Source: Caldilineaceae bacterium (GTDB lineage Bacteria > Chloroflexota > Anaerolineae > Caldilineales > Caldilineaceae). Taken from it: a stretch of DNA of 64,000 bases. The stretch spans positions 16,187 through 80,186 of the forward strand of contig JAHBVF010000031.1 of NCBI GenBank assembly GCA_019637685.1. The letters are read 5' to 3'. The notes beneath the pieces are model-generated. The model was not told where the DNA came from. It saw only the letters and a program-made list of their open reading frames with translations, and did not search any database. Every line of letters starts with the position of its first letter. Positions within the stretch are counted from its first letter, which is position 1. The position numbers and the translations under genes were made by a program. Positions 45,331 to 53,220 of the stretch are shown here, piece by piece.

Positions 45331-46434
45331 ATGGACAACAACGATATCGCCCTGATGAAACGCTTGGCTCTGGTCAAGCAATTGTATAGCCACGCGGCTG
45401 AACACGCGCGTTCGTCTGCCACAATCGACAAAATTATTGCCATCACCAGCCTGGACCACGCGGCGGAAATGCTGCTGGAAGGGGTGATTCAGGCATTCCC
45501 CCAACCCACCGTCTTTGGCGGGTCATCCAATCTCTATTTTGCCGATCCGGCTCGCCTGCGCTCCCAGGAATTTCAGGTGGAGCGGGCGGGCTTCTTCCGT
45601 CTGTGGGATCAGGTGGTAGCCATCTGCCAGGAACTGCCAGAGCCAGAATCCCTGGTTCTGAAATCCGAGATGCGCAGTCTGCATCTGGCCCGCAACGACG
45701 CCCAGCACAGCATCAAAGTGCCTTCCAGCGAGTTCCTGGCTGAGATGCTGGCCGCCACCCGCACGTTTCTGGACCACCTGCTTTACGCCGCTTTTGGCAT
45801 CACTCTGCGCCAGATCGGGGAAGCCCTGCTTATCCGTTCCAACGCCATCCGCCAGACAATGGAACTGGCCCAGGCCGCGCTGGCCGATGGGAATTCATTG
45901 CACTATGCGGGCATTCTGCGTCTGGCTTTCACAATCGCCCAAGCCGCTGCCATTCAGCAGGTGCAGATCGGGCGCTTTGTGGGTGTACATCCCCCGCTCG
46001 ACCTTCTGGAAGATGCTTTGCAGGAGACCGCGCCCGACAGTGGGCTGGCCGTCGGGCTGAACAATCTGCAACTCTATCTGACTCAACTCCACGCGGAGCT
46101 GGCGAATCTTTCCCTGGAATTGGGGCTGGGGCTGGAACGTCAATCCTTCACCCGCTTTTCCATCCTTACCCCCGCTGTGCCGCTGCTGGAAGAGGATGGC
46201 CGGGTCCACTGGCTGGAATCGGGCCAGGATTTGGGCTGGCTGGCTTCGCAGCTGGACCACGACGACTGTCTCTGGTTGCAGGAATATGCCATCAATACGA
46301 TTCTGCGCTGGGAGGCAGATGGGCTGATCGGTGGCTCGACACCGTTTGTGGATGTAGCGGCTGCGCTGGACGGACTAGATCACCTGATTGGACAGAAAAT
46401 GGGTATAAGTCAACCCGTACCGGCGATGGCGTAA
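45331..46434 (+). CDS. Uncharacterised all-helical protein with HEPN-like motif
   Basis: I chose ATG 45331, preceded by AGGAGAGAAG; the open frame extends upstream to 45016 without a better start. The 367-residue product is almost entirely alpha-helical. Residues about 20-150 form a four-helix-like region with DHAAEMLLEGVIQAF and a motif of HEPN type, R-x4-H, in LARNDAQHSIK. HEPN domains are often RNases of toxin and defence systems, though many are non-catalytic. The C-terminal half (about 170-367) is unlike anything I recognise. The gene stands alone between divergent and convergent neighbours and ends at a U-tailed hairpin. Confidence 0.55.
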   Translation: MDNNDIALMKRLALVKQLYSHAAEHARSSATIDKIIAITSLDHAAEMLLEGVIQAFPQPTVFGGSSNLYFADPARLRSQEFQVERAGFFRLWDQVVAICQELPEPESLVLKSEMRSLHLARNDAQHSIKVPSSEFLAEMLAATRTFLDHLLYAAFGITLRQIGEALLIRSNAIRQTMELAQAALADGNSLHYAGILRLAFTIAQAAAIQQVQIGRFVGVHPPLDLLEDALQETAPDSGLAVGLNNLQLYLTQLHAELANLSLELGLGLERQSFTRFSILTPAVPLLEEDGRVHWLESGQDLGWLASQLDHDDCLWLQEYAINTILRWEADGLIGGSTPFVDVAAALDGLDHLIGQKMGISQPVPAMA

Positions 46435-46445
46435 CAGTTGAAGCG

Positions 46446-46488
46446 TGAGGCGTGGGAGTGTAGGATCGTGCCCGCGCTTCACGCCTCA
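46446..46488 (+). terminator. Intrinsic terminator
   Basis: TGAGGCGTG (46446-46454) pairs with CACGCCTCA (46480-46488), followed by TTTTCTTTC. The second arm overlaps the stop codon of the convergent gene ending at 46486. The core is shared with the 24-bp hairpin at 13771-13823. Confidence 0.7.
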
Positions 46489-47316
46489 TTTTCTTTCCCC
46501 GCGGCGCGCCTGCTGGATGTTTTCCAGCAGCACCCCGTGTACCCCAGGTTGCCCGTTGCTGGCCACCAGCCCGCCTGCCCCGAAAACGTAGGGATTGCCC
46601 GCATAATCGGTTACAGTTCCCCCGGCTTCCCGCACCAGCAGCAGTCCCGCGCCCACATCCCAGGGATTCAAAAAGCCTTCCCAAAAGCTGGAATAGATGC
46701 CCGCGGCCACGTGGGCCAGATCGAGCGCGGCTGAACCCATGCGGCGCACATCCCGGCACAGGGGCGAAATCCGCACAAATTCCCGGTAGTTGTTGTCCTC
46801 GTTCAGCCCCCGATGGGTGGGGAAACCCGTGCCCACCAGCCCCGCGGCCAGCGATTCGGCACGGCTGACCCGCATCTGTTCTGTGCGGCCATCGGCCCAG
46901 CCGCGCCAGGCCGCGCCCCCCGCCTCTGCCCAAAAGAGTTCCCCATAGGGCAGATGGAGCGTCACTGCCAGCAGCGCATCCGTGCCCTGATAGAGCGCCA
47001 CATTCACTGCCCACCAGGGCACACCGGAGGCATAATTGGTCGTGCCATCGATGGGATCCACCAGCCAGTAAAGGTCTGTGTTTGGCGGTTGGTTGCTCTC
47101 TTCCCCCCAAAAACCGATGGATGGGTCCAGCGCGGTCAGCTTTTCCCGCAGCAGCTTTTCGCTGGCGACGTCAGCTTCTGTCACCAGATCGTAGGCATTG
47201 GCTTTGGTACGGATCGCGCTCAAACCCGCCTGCATTTCCACCGTCAGTTGTCCGGCCTGGCGGGCAATGGCAATCACATCTTCCCGGTCTACCGGCAATT
47301 TTGTCGGATGGGACAA
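46486..47316 (-). CDS. Inositol monophosphatase family protein
   Basis: A Mg-dependent sugar/inositol phosphatase of the IMPase/SuhB superfamily. The 276-residue product starts at TTG, six bases after GAGGAG and directly after the preceding gene's TAA. Signature motifs: GEES (metal-binding Glu), LVDPIDGTTNY and the late GFLNPWDVGAGLLLVREAGG. Possible substrates include myo-inositol-1-phosphate, fructose-1,6-bisphosphate and PAP, which cannot be separated here. Translationally coupled to the PH-domain gene upstream. Confidence 0.93.
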   Translation of the reverse strand: MSHPTKLPVDREDVIAIARQAGQLTVEMQAGLSAIRTKANAYDLVTEADVASEKLLREKLTALDPSIGFWGEESNQPPNTDLYWLVDPIDGTTNYASGVPWWAVNVALYQGTDALLAVTLHLPYGELFWAEAGGAAWRGWADGRTEQMRVSRAESLAAGLVGTGFPTHRGLNEDNNYREFVRISPLCRDVRRMGSAALDLAHVAAGIYSSFWEGFLNPWDVGAGLLLVREAGGTVTDYAGNPYVFGAGGLVASNGQPGVHGVLLENIQQARRGERK

Positions 47317-47874
47317 TTACATCTCCTCTCGATAGGCAAGACCCCGACGCTGTTTCTCGGTCATTGTGGCCTTGCGGATCAGTTCCCGCACTTCCGATGG
47401 ATCGGTAATGTTGTTCAATGTATATTCCGGGTTGCTGGGGTCGTTGCTGATGATGGTGACATCGCCCACATTCAACGCCCGTTCGCCCACGTGCTGGTGG
47501 ACCGTCGTGTCCCGCACGCGCACCAGTTCGATCTCTTCGATGCTGCGGCCCAGCAGACCGCGGATGACCCGAATGCGCTGGCTGGTCAGCTCATAACGGA
47601 CGCCGATGCTGAGCAGGGGACGGCCCGCCCAGAGGAGGGCTTCCTCGGCAGTGGGATCGTCGTTCTGCGGCGCATTGGCTATTCCGATGGCTGTTCCAAT
47701 GGCCCGGTCACCTTCGCTTTCAATACTGTCCAGCGCGGCAAAGACTCCATCGGCCAGGGCATTGACAACGGCCTGGAGTTGGGCCTGGGGAATGGCATCC
47801 ACGGTTATGCCGCTGTCGGCCAGGGATTGATAGAACTGAGATGTAACTGTGTTGCGCACTTCTTGCCGATTCAT
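47317..47874 (-). CDS. Bacterial PH-domain (bPH2-type) protein
   Basis: I chose ATG 47874 with AAGGAG at optimal spacing; the frame is open further upstream to 47967. The 185-residue product has an N-terminal helical part (MNRQEVRNTV, then an Ala-rich helix) and a C-terminal bacterial PH-like domain (about 85-175). In it, strands follow the pattern RYELTSQRIRVIRGLLGRSIEEIELVRV (read as RYELTSQRIRV then IEEIELVRVRD) and end with the helix DPSEVRELIRKA. Such domains often mediate membrane or protein contacts. It has no transmembrane segment. Function unknown. Confidence 0.75.
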   Translation of the reverse strand: MNRQEVRNTVTSQFYQSLADSGITVDAIPQAQLQAVVNALADGVFAALDSIESEGDRAIGTAIGIANAPQNDDPTAEEALLWAGRPLLSIGVRYELTSQRIRVIRGLLGRSIEEIELVRVRDTTVHQHVGERALNVGDVTIISNDPSNPEYTLNNITDPSEVRELIRKATMTEKQRRGLAYREEM

Positions 47875-48071
47875 ACGCGCTCCTTGCCGGCCACAAGGGC
47901 CTGGAAACGGGGAAAGATACGATGGAGATATGATAGCATCTGCCCCGCGCCAGCGCAACCGGATCACTGACTGGTTTGGTTTTTCGTGCTGATCTGGGGT
48001 ATAGTGACAGGACCAAAACGGAACATTTGTTCACACCCGAACGGGCTGTGGATTCGCCTGGAAAGGAATAG

Positions 48072-48731
48072 ATGATGGAAATTACCTGGTATGGACTCTC
48101 CTGTTTTCGTCTGCGCGAGAAGGGGACAACAGTCATCTGTGATCCCTTTGACAAGAAAGCGACCGGTCTGTCTATGCCCCGGGTCAAGGCTGATATTGTG
48201 ACAATCAGCCACGACAGGCCCGGCCACAATGCAGTGTCGGCTGTCACGGGGGAGCCAAAGGTGTTCTCCGGCCCTGGAGATTACGAAGTGGGCGGTGTGC
48301 TGATTTCAGGTCTTACGACCTTTCATAAGGCAGATGCAGGCGAAATCCCGGAACGCAATGTGGTCTATTTCTTCGACTTCGACGGCTTTACCGTCGGCCA
48401 TCTGGGCGATCTGGGGCAGATTCCTCAGCAGCGCCAGGTGGAGGAGTTGGGAGAGATCGATGTATTGCTTGTTCCGGTCAGCGGCCACAATACGCTGGAC
48501 GCATCACATATGACAGAAGTGATCAGTATGCTGGAGCCGCGTATTGTCATCCCCATGCACTACTTGCACGCGGGTCTGGGTAACGCCATCGGTGAAACCC
48601 TGGAACCGGTGGACAGGTTTCTCAAGGAGCTGGGTGTAGGCGAGCCAGAGGTGACTTCGTCGCTGAAGGTGACAAAGGGCCAATTGCCGGAGGAGACACA
48701 GGTTATCTTGTTGGAGCCGTCAATTTCATAG
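48072..48731 (+). CDS. Metallo-beta-lactamase-fold protein with degenerate metal motif
   Basis: A 219-residue protein of the UlaG/YtkL-like MBL-fold group (MMEITWYGLSCFRL opening; DPFDKK; GDYEVGG; FTVGHLGDLG; VSGHNTLDASHM; PMHYLH). The usual metal motif HxHxDH appears as SHDRPGHN, so the second histidine is Arg and the aspartate is Gly. The downstream His residues (GHLGD, MHY) remain. Metal binding is therefore probably altered or lost, or a different site is used. An ATG at 48075 is an equal alternative. It stands alone upstream of sodN, separated by a strong promoter. Confidence 0.82.
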   Translation: MMEITWYGLSCFRLREKGTTVICDPFDKKATGLSMPRVKADIVTISHDRPGHNAVSAVTGEPKVFSGPGDYEVGGVLISGLTTFHKADAGEIPERNVVYFFDFDGFTVGHLGDLGQIPQQRQVEELGEIDVLLVPVSGHNTLDASHMTEVISMLEPRIVIPMHYLHAGLGNAIGETLEPVDRFLKELGVGEPEVTSSLKVTKGQLPEETQVILLEPSIS

Positions 48732-48773
48732 GTGAAGTTTGGCGCTTGGGAAAAAGTCGAACTTCTGGATCAT

Positions 48774-48802
48774 TTGACGCGACTTGCTTTCACCTGTATA
48801 CT
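48774..48802 (+). promoter_or_regulatory. Strong sigma70-type promoter of sodN
   Basis: TTGACG (48774-48779) and TATACT (48797-48802) are 17 bp apart. The expected start site near 48809 leaves a leader of about 78 nt before the sodN ATG. No clear operator palindrome (for example a Nur site) is seen between promoter and start codon. Confidence 0.75.
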
Positions 48803-48886
48803 GTAGGAGCCGCCAAACAATACCGCCAATACTATCAGCGGATATTTGTGGTACTTTTTCAAACCATTTGCAGAAAGGAACGATCG

Positions 48887-49360
48887 ATGCTGAAGGAAAT
48901 GATCGCCAATCGGATTGCTAACGGACCGTTGGAAGAAGTCAGCGCACACTGTGATGGTCCCTGCGGCGTCTATGATCCCGCGTCGGCCCGTATTGCAGGC
49001 GAGGCCGCGCTTTCCATGACAAAGAAATTGCTGGCTTTGACACCCCCCGCCGCGGGCGATGCCCAGGCCGCGGCCGCCTATCACAACACATTCAGCCGTT
49101 ACGTCACCATCAAAGAGCAACAGGCCCATCTGGCCAAGGAAGAACTGCTTGTCCTGTGGACAGACTACTTCAAGCCAGTCCATCTGGAAGCCTATCCAAA
49201 CCTGCACGACACCTTCTGGAAGGCCGCCAAGCTCTGCTCTGCTGTGAAAGTGGAAGTGAGCCTGGACCACGCCAATGAACTGATGGCCGCGATTCAGGAA
49301 ATTCACAACATTTTCTGGGCCACCAAAAACCGGGACGTGACCTACTACACGGCTTCCTAG
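48887..49360 (+). CDS. sodN: Nickel-containing superoxide dismutase precursor
   Basis: NiSOD converts superoxide to oxygen and hydrogen peroxide in a homohexamer. I chose ATG 48887, after AAAGGAA. A 20-residue leader precedes the nickel hook HCDGPCGVYDP, in which His1, Cys2 and Cys6 of the mature enzyme bind Ni; the usual fourth residue Leu is Gly here. The remainder is the expected four-helix bundle (ITIKEQ-like helix KEQQAHLAKEELLVLWTDYF; FWKAAKLCSAVK). The leader must be removed to free His1, and the gene for the matching S26-type protease follows. It has its own promoter and a strong terminator, so it is probably highly expressed. Confidence 0.96.
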   Translation: MLKEMIANRIANGPLEEVSAHCDGPCGVYDPASARIAGEAALSMTKKLLALTPPAAGDAQAAAAYHNTFSRYVTIKEQQAHLAKEELLVLWTDYFKPVHLEAYPNLHDTFWKAAKLCSAVKVEVSLDHANELMAAIQEIHNIFWATKNRDVTYYTAS

Positions 49361-49399
49361 TTCTGGCAAGAGCCGCTACAACGCGAAGATAATCATCAG

Positions 49400-49443
49400 T
49401 GAACAGTGAACAGTGGCGCAACGAGGCTACTGTTCACTGTTCA
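49400..49443 (+). terminator. Intrinsic terminator between sodN and sodX
   Basis: The 15-bp arms 49400-49414 and 49429-49443 (built from TGAACAG repeats) are followed by TTTTTTG. It lies 40 bases after the sodN stop. sodX must be expressed by read-through or from a weak promoter. Confidence 0.88.
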
Positions 49444-49483
49444 TTTTTTGTTTGCAGAATGTGCGATGGGGCAGGAGGGGACG

Positions 49484-49834
49484 ATGCAGGAGAAACTGTC
49501 CAAAAGCGGGTGGATGGAACTGTTCCGTTGGCGGTTGGGCCGCCGCCGTGCTTTTCGGGTAGAAGGCGAATCCATGACACCCAATCTGCCACCGGGCGCG
49601 GTGATCTTTTTTGATCCCGCTGCCTATGACAACAACCCGCCTGCTGTGGGAGATGTGGTCATTGCCCGCCATCCCTTCCAGTCAGACGTGCAAATTGTCA
49701 AACGGGTGGCAGAGATTCGGGAGGATGGACGCTACGTTTTGCACAGCGATAATCCCGCGGGCAGCGACAGTCGGGGGTTTGGCTCTATGCCCAGGGGCCA
49801 CATTTTGGGGCGGGTGACAAGCCGTTTGAAGTAG
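49484..49834 (+). CDS. sodX: Nickel-type superoxide dismutase maturation protease
   Basis: A small S26-family (LexA/signal peptidase I fold) protease that removes the NiSOD leader. I chose ATG 49484 because AGGAGG lies five bases upstream; ATGs at 49406 and 49466 lack this and would place the start in the terminator region. The 116-residue product has the catalytic serine in RVEGESMTPNL and the catalytic lysine in QIVKRVAE, followed by the conserved SDNPAGSDSRGFG end motif. No transmembrane anchor is present, consistent with cytoplasmic SodX. Position directly after sodN supports the call. Confidence 0.92.
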   Translation: MQEKLSKSGWMELFRWRLGRRRAFRVEGESMTPNLPPGAVIFFDPAAYDNNPPAVGDVVIARHPFQSDVQIVKRVAEIREDGRYVLHSDNPAGSDSRGFGSMPRGHILGRVTSRLK

Positions 49835-49899
49835 AAGGAAAATTGGGCGACTATTTTTGCGCGCGGCGGCGTCCGTCGGGATTATCCCCGCCTTTCAGG

Positions 49900-51504
49900 T
49901 CAGGCCGCGTTTTTCTCGCCCAGCCGCAACAGCGCGCTCTGGACATTACCCGGTACGCGGCGGGCGCGCTGTTTTAGAAAATCCAGTATCCGATCTGCCG
50001 GTATGCCCTCGGCCGTGGCCCGTTGCAGGCTGCGCTGGTTGATCTGATAGACAAATTGGGGATAGCTGCTCTGCCACTGGGCAAAGCGCTCTACCCGGAA
50101 GCGATCCGAGAGGGGCGTGCCCAAAGGGACCTGTACGGTGTAGTCATCGCCTACTACCATCGGTTGCCGGGCTTTTTCCGGAGGGGGGGGGACATCGTGG
50201 CCCAGCCAGGCCGCGCCGGCGGGAGCCAATGAAATCAGCAGATCGTCCCCGGCAGAGGGTTCGGCCAGGGCAAAGGCAGTCAGCCAATAGAGTGGCCCAC
50301 TGAACAGGAAACGCAGCAGCGCACCCTCCACCTGATCCCAGTGGTCGAAACCTTTGAGAAACTCTTTCGTAGAGCTATCGCGGATGTACCAACTGTCGTA
50401 ATCGCCGGTGGGACGCTGAAAATCCGGTGCAGCCTCTTTGATGGCTTCGATCACATCGGCCTGGCTATACCAGAGGCCGGGCTGCAAACGAGCCAGCATC
50501 CGCACCACCACTTCCCGGGTGCGCTGGGGTTCGTTGTGCCAGTTGCCCCCGGAGCAATCCAGGCCGGGTGTGCGCAGCAGATCGTTCCAATCGGGCGAGG
50601 CACGCCAGCTTTCCCAGAGAGAAAACCATTGCTCTGCTGGCTTCTGGCCCAGAAATGTGTAGACCCGGTTGCCGTTGAGCCGCACCCGATCTCCGTCCCG
50701 GCGCAGCAGCCCCATGCGGTTGACCAGATGGAGCAGGAGGGCCAGCCGCACGTCTTCGGGGTTTTGTCCATCGACCGCCTCTTCCGGGTCGGCTGGGACA
50801 ATCGAAATGGCGGATTGCAGCCGTTCGACCAGCAGCGCCACGTCGTCAGGGTGCGGCCCCTTGTCGGTCATGCGCAGCCCTTCGGTGTGGAGAAAGCCGA
50901 GCAGGGAGCCGACGTCTTCCAGAAAAGCGCCTTCGTCTGCCAGTATGCGGGCAGGGGGTGGGGGTGGAACGGGCACAGCGGCCAACCCGTCCTCTTCGTC
51001 CGATGATTTTGGTTTGGGCAGCCAGGGGATCACATCTTTGGGGATATAGACAATTGTATGGGCATTTTGCCCGGCCCCCTTAAAGCCCCGACCCAATAGC
51101 CCATAATAGTAGAGCAGCTCGGCCACACTTTCCGGCGTATGCCAGGGCTGTTCCCGCTCTAGTTTGGCTGGCCCCATCTGGCGGATGCTGCCAAAATCCC
51201 GGCTGAACTGGGCTTCGATCTGTTCGCCCCCCGCGGCCAACAGATCGTCCAGCGCAGCCTGGGCCTGGGGATGAAAGTCGACGACCTCCTGGTAGGCCAT
51301 CAGGACGGATGTGGGGTCGGACACCTGCGCGGCCAATAAGTCGATGGCCTCTCGCCGGTTTTCCGCAGCATCCAGAAAGGCGCCGCGCAGTTCGGCAATG
51401 ACCTGAAGCAGAATATCGGGATAGTCGTCAAACATCTGGCCGGTAGTAGGCATAGAAAGTATTTGTGTTGATTGGCTGAGGGCGGCTTTGGGATTTGTTG
51501 TCAC
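49900..51504 (-). CDS. Orphan helicase C-terminal_3-like domain protein
   Basis: A 534-residue protein starting at GTG (ATG at 51453 is an alternative). The C-terminal part (about 455-525; YTVQVPLGTPLSDRFRVERFA, then INQRSLQRATAEGIPADRILDFL) resembles the XPB/Ssl2-like Helicase_C_3 domain, which normally follows SF2 helicase motors. No Walker A or DEAD-type motif is present. The N-terminal half has winged-helix-like segments (TPESVAELLYYYGLLG; LALLLHLVNRMGLLRR) and a Pro-rich linker. Possibly a DNA-binding regulator acting in trans with a helicase, but function is unknown. It is divergent from the DUF1232-like gene. Confidence 0.6.
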   Translation of the reverse strand: MTTNPKAALSQSTQILSMPTTGQMFDDYPDILLQVIAELRGAFLDAAENRREAIDLLAAQVSDPTSVLMAYQEVVDFHPQAQAALDDLLAAGGEQIEAQFSRDFGSIRQMGPAKLEREQPWHTPESVAELLYYYGLLGRGFKGAGQNAHTIVYIPKDVIPWLPKPKSSDEEDGLAAVPVPPPPPARILADEGAFLEDVGSLLGFLHTEGLRMTDKGPHPDDVALLVERLQSAISIVPADPEEAVDGQNPEDVRLALLLHLVNRMGLLRRDGDRVRLNGNRVYTFLGQKPAEQWFSLWESWRASPDWNDLLRTPGLDCSGGNWHNEPQRTREVVVRMLARLQPGLWYSQADVIEAIKEAAPDFQRPTGDYDSWYIRDSSTKEFLKGFDHWDQVEGALLRFLFSGPLYWLTAFALAEPSAGDDLLISLAPAGAAWLGHDVPPPPEKARQPMVVGDDYTVQVPLGTPLSDRFRVERFAQWQSSYPQFVYQINQRSLQRATAEGIPADRILDFLKQRARRVPGNVQSALLRLGEKNAA

Positions 51505-51526
51505 GCAGGCAAATTTTCGTTATACT
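51498..51526 (+). promoter_or_regulatory. Promoter of the DUF1232-like gene
   Basis: TTGTCA (51498-51503) and TATACT (51521-51526) are 17 bp apart, about 31 bases before the ATG at 51558. The -35 box overlaps the GTG start of the divergent gene. Confidence 0.65.
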
Positions 51527-51557
51527 GGTTCCACATCTGTGGAGGGAGTTGAAAAAT

Positions 51558-51962
51558 ATGGCAAAGAATAATACAAACCGGCAAGGGAACAGTTGGAATC
51601 TTGCACACATTTTACGGGATATGGCCGTAACTTGGCAACTGATGGGAGACCCGCAGGTTTCCGCGCTGCTCAAACTGGCGCTGCCGGTCTTCGCATTCCT
51701 CTATTGGATATCGCCCATCGACCTGTTGGTGGGTATGCCTTTTGATGATATTGCCGTTATGATTTTTGCCAGCCGGGTCTTTGTGCAATTGGCTCCACCC
51801 GCCGCGGTGGAACGTGCATTGCGCCGGATGGGCCGCTTTGGCGGGTATGCCGAGCCAGCCACGTCCCCGTCGGATCAGCCTGACAAAAACGTGTGGGATG
51901 TTTGGGACGACGACGGCGACGGCAAGACAATCTCCGGGGATTGGCGAGTGGTGGACGATTGA
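51558..51962 (+). CDS. Small membrane-associated DUF1232-like protein
   Basis: A 134-residue protein with GGAGGGAG upstream. Residues about 37-85 are hydrophobic with the pattern FAFLYWISPIDLL and PFDDIAVMIFASRVFV, resembling the YkvA/DUF1232 motif (YxxSPIDLIPD followed by an acidic DD). Two short membrane segments are likely. The C-terminus is acidic (WDVWDDDGDG). Function of the family is unknown. It is likely read from its own promoter and ends at the 51966-52000 palindrome. Confidence 0.6.
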   Translation: MAKNNTNRQGNSWNLAHILRDMAVTWQLMGDPQVSALLKLALPVFAFLYWISPIDLLVGMPFDDIAVMIFASRVFVQLAPPAAVERALRRMGRFGGYAEPATSPSDQPDKNVWDVWDDDGDGKTISGDWRVVDD

Positions 51963-51965
51963 GAA

Positions 51966-52000
51966 CCGCTTATACGTTTTGATAGTAGACGTATAAGCGG
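51966..52000. terminator. 12-bp perfect palindrome
   Basis: The arms CCGCTTATACGT (51966-51977) and ACGTATAAGCGG (51989-52000) flank an 11-nt spacer, just after the stop at 51962. It lacks a T run. TATAGT follows at once, so it could instead be an operator over a promoter for the next two genes. Confidence 0.5.
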
Positions 52001-52122
52001 TATAGTAGCACAATATGCAGACGAAAGATTTTTTGTCGGAATAGATCAGCAACCAGTCTGCTCTGGCAGGATGTGCCTTCGCATACTTTGGGGGCAGGCT
52101 TATCATCAATGGAGCTACAGAT

Positions 52123-52389
52123 ATGGGAAATCTCCAGACAGAGCGCGGTGCCAAAGAAACCAAAGCAACGGTAGCCGAAGAAAAGATCAAAGCCGGTCTT
52201 TTGGATGATATTTTGGCCCGGATTGATGCTGAGTATGCCAACTATAAACAGACGCCGGTCTTCACCTGCCAGGAAGAAGAGCTGGCCTACTGGTCGCGCC
52301 AGGCCCCGTCTGACAGCGCCGAACCCAGCAACGAAACTGACACCCAAACTGAGAACAAGTCCCCCTCCAGCCAACAGCCAGGCCAATGA
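52123..52389 (+). CDS. Small hypothetical protein
   Basis: An 88-residue hydrophilic protein. Residues about 15-55 are probably helical (AEEKIKAGLLDDILARIDAEYANYK), and the C-terminus is Ser/Gln/Pro-rich and disordered. The only support beyond the open frame is the four-base ATGA overlap with the next gene, which indicates coupled translation. No family is recognised. Confidence 0.55.
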   Translation: MGNLQTERGAKETKATVAEEKIKAGLLDDILARIDAEYANYKQTPVFTCQEEELAYWSRQAPSDSAEPSNETDTQTENKSPSSQQPGQ

Positions 52390-53042
52390 ACGAACACACA
52401 CCTGTCACCATCGACCGCGAAAGCACCAGCCAGACCTTTGCCGAAGTCACCGAACTCCTGGACGTGGCACCGGGAACCCTGCGCCGCTGGATTCAACGCT
52501 TTGGCTCTTTTCTGCAAACGACCGCCACAGAGAGCAGCAGCCGTTTCACCGCGTCGGATGTGGAGACGCTGAGTATTGTACGCGGTTTGCTGGCCGAGGG
52601 CAATACGTACGAACAGATTGCCCACCGCTTGAAGGTGATGCACGCCTCCCCACATCCATCGCTGGAGGAAAGGGAAGAGGAAAGGGGCAGCCGACCGCTG
52701 GTGACGCCGGGGCCTGCCCAGCTCAACCGAGCCGTGGGTGATGCCGTGCAGACCATCACCGACACCCAAAAGGCCATCCTCAACAGCCAGACCTCCATCC
52801 GGGATCTGTTGGGGGTGGTGGTGCAGGACAACTTCAACCTGAAAGAGGAAAACCGCAAACTGCGCGAGCGGATGTTGGAGATCGAGCGGGTGCAGGCCGA
52901 GTATCAGCGCCGGGAAGAGACGCGCAAAGAGCGCTTGGAGAGCCGCCTGCGCGCACTCGAAGGCACCCTGGGCGCGCTGCAACAGCAGGTGGCCCATTGG
53001 GTAGAGCTACAGCGCCAGCGCCGGCGGGGCTGGTTTTGGTAA
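52386..53042 (+). CDS. MerR-like DNA-binding coiled-coil protein
   Basis: A 218-residue protein. Residues about 15-80 form a MerR-type winged helix (FAEVTELLDVAPGTLRRWIQRFG; FTASDVETLSIVRGLL). A low-complexity linker (EEREEERG) leads to a long coiled coil (about 120-210; KEENRKLRERMLEIERVQAEY, shown in part). The last residues are basic and Trp-rich (RRRGWFW). It may act as a transcription regulator or a DNA-organising protein resembling KfrA-type factors. It overlaps the small gene upstream by four bases. Confidence 0.75.
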   Translation: MNEHTPVTIDRESTSQTFAEVTELLDVAPGTLRRWIQRFGSFLQTTATESSSRFTASDVETLSIVRGLLAEGNTYEQIAHRLKVMHASPHPSLEEREEERGSRPLVTPGPAQLNRAVGDAVQTITDTQKAILNSQTSIRDLLGVVVQDNFNLKEENRKLRERMLEIERVQAEYQRREETRKERLESRLRALEGTLGALQQQVAHWVELQRQRRRGWFW

Positions 53043-53107
53043 AAAGGAGTTGGGCCGTTCAAAGAAAATAAATCCCCGATCCGGCGACAATTTCCCTGAA
53101 CGGCTTG

Positions 53108-53151
53108 GGCTTTTCCAAATCAATTTGGGGAATTTATTTGTTGGAAAAGCC
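53108..53151. terminator. Hairpin between convergent genes
   Basis: GGCTTTTCCAA (53108-53118) pairs with TTGGAAAAGCC (53141-53151) around a 22-nt loop. The loop segment 53127-53139 can pair alternatively with AAATAAATCCCC at 53066-53077. It lies between the stops of the MerR-like gene and rimO. Confidence 0.5.
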
Positions 53152-53192
53152 TTAGAGAATAGTATAGGAGACTGGACACAATTCGCCAGTCC

Positions 53193-53220
53193 CCAATCCC
53201 TAATTCCCAATCCCTAATTC
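53193..53220. repeat. 14-bp tandem repeat overlapping the 3' end of rimO
   Basis: Two perfect copies of CCAATCCCTAATTC (53193-53206, 53207-53220). On the minus strand they supply the last codons and stop of rimO. Confidence 0.85.
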
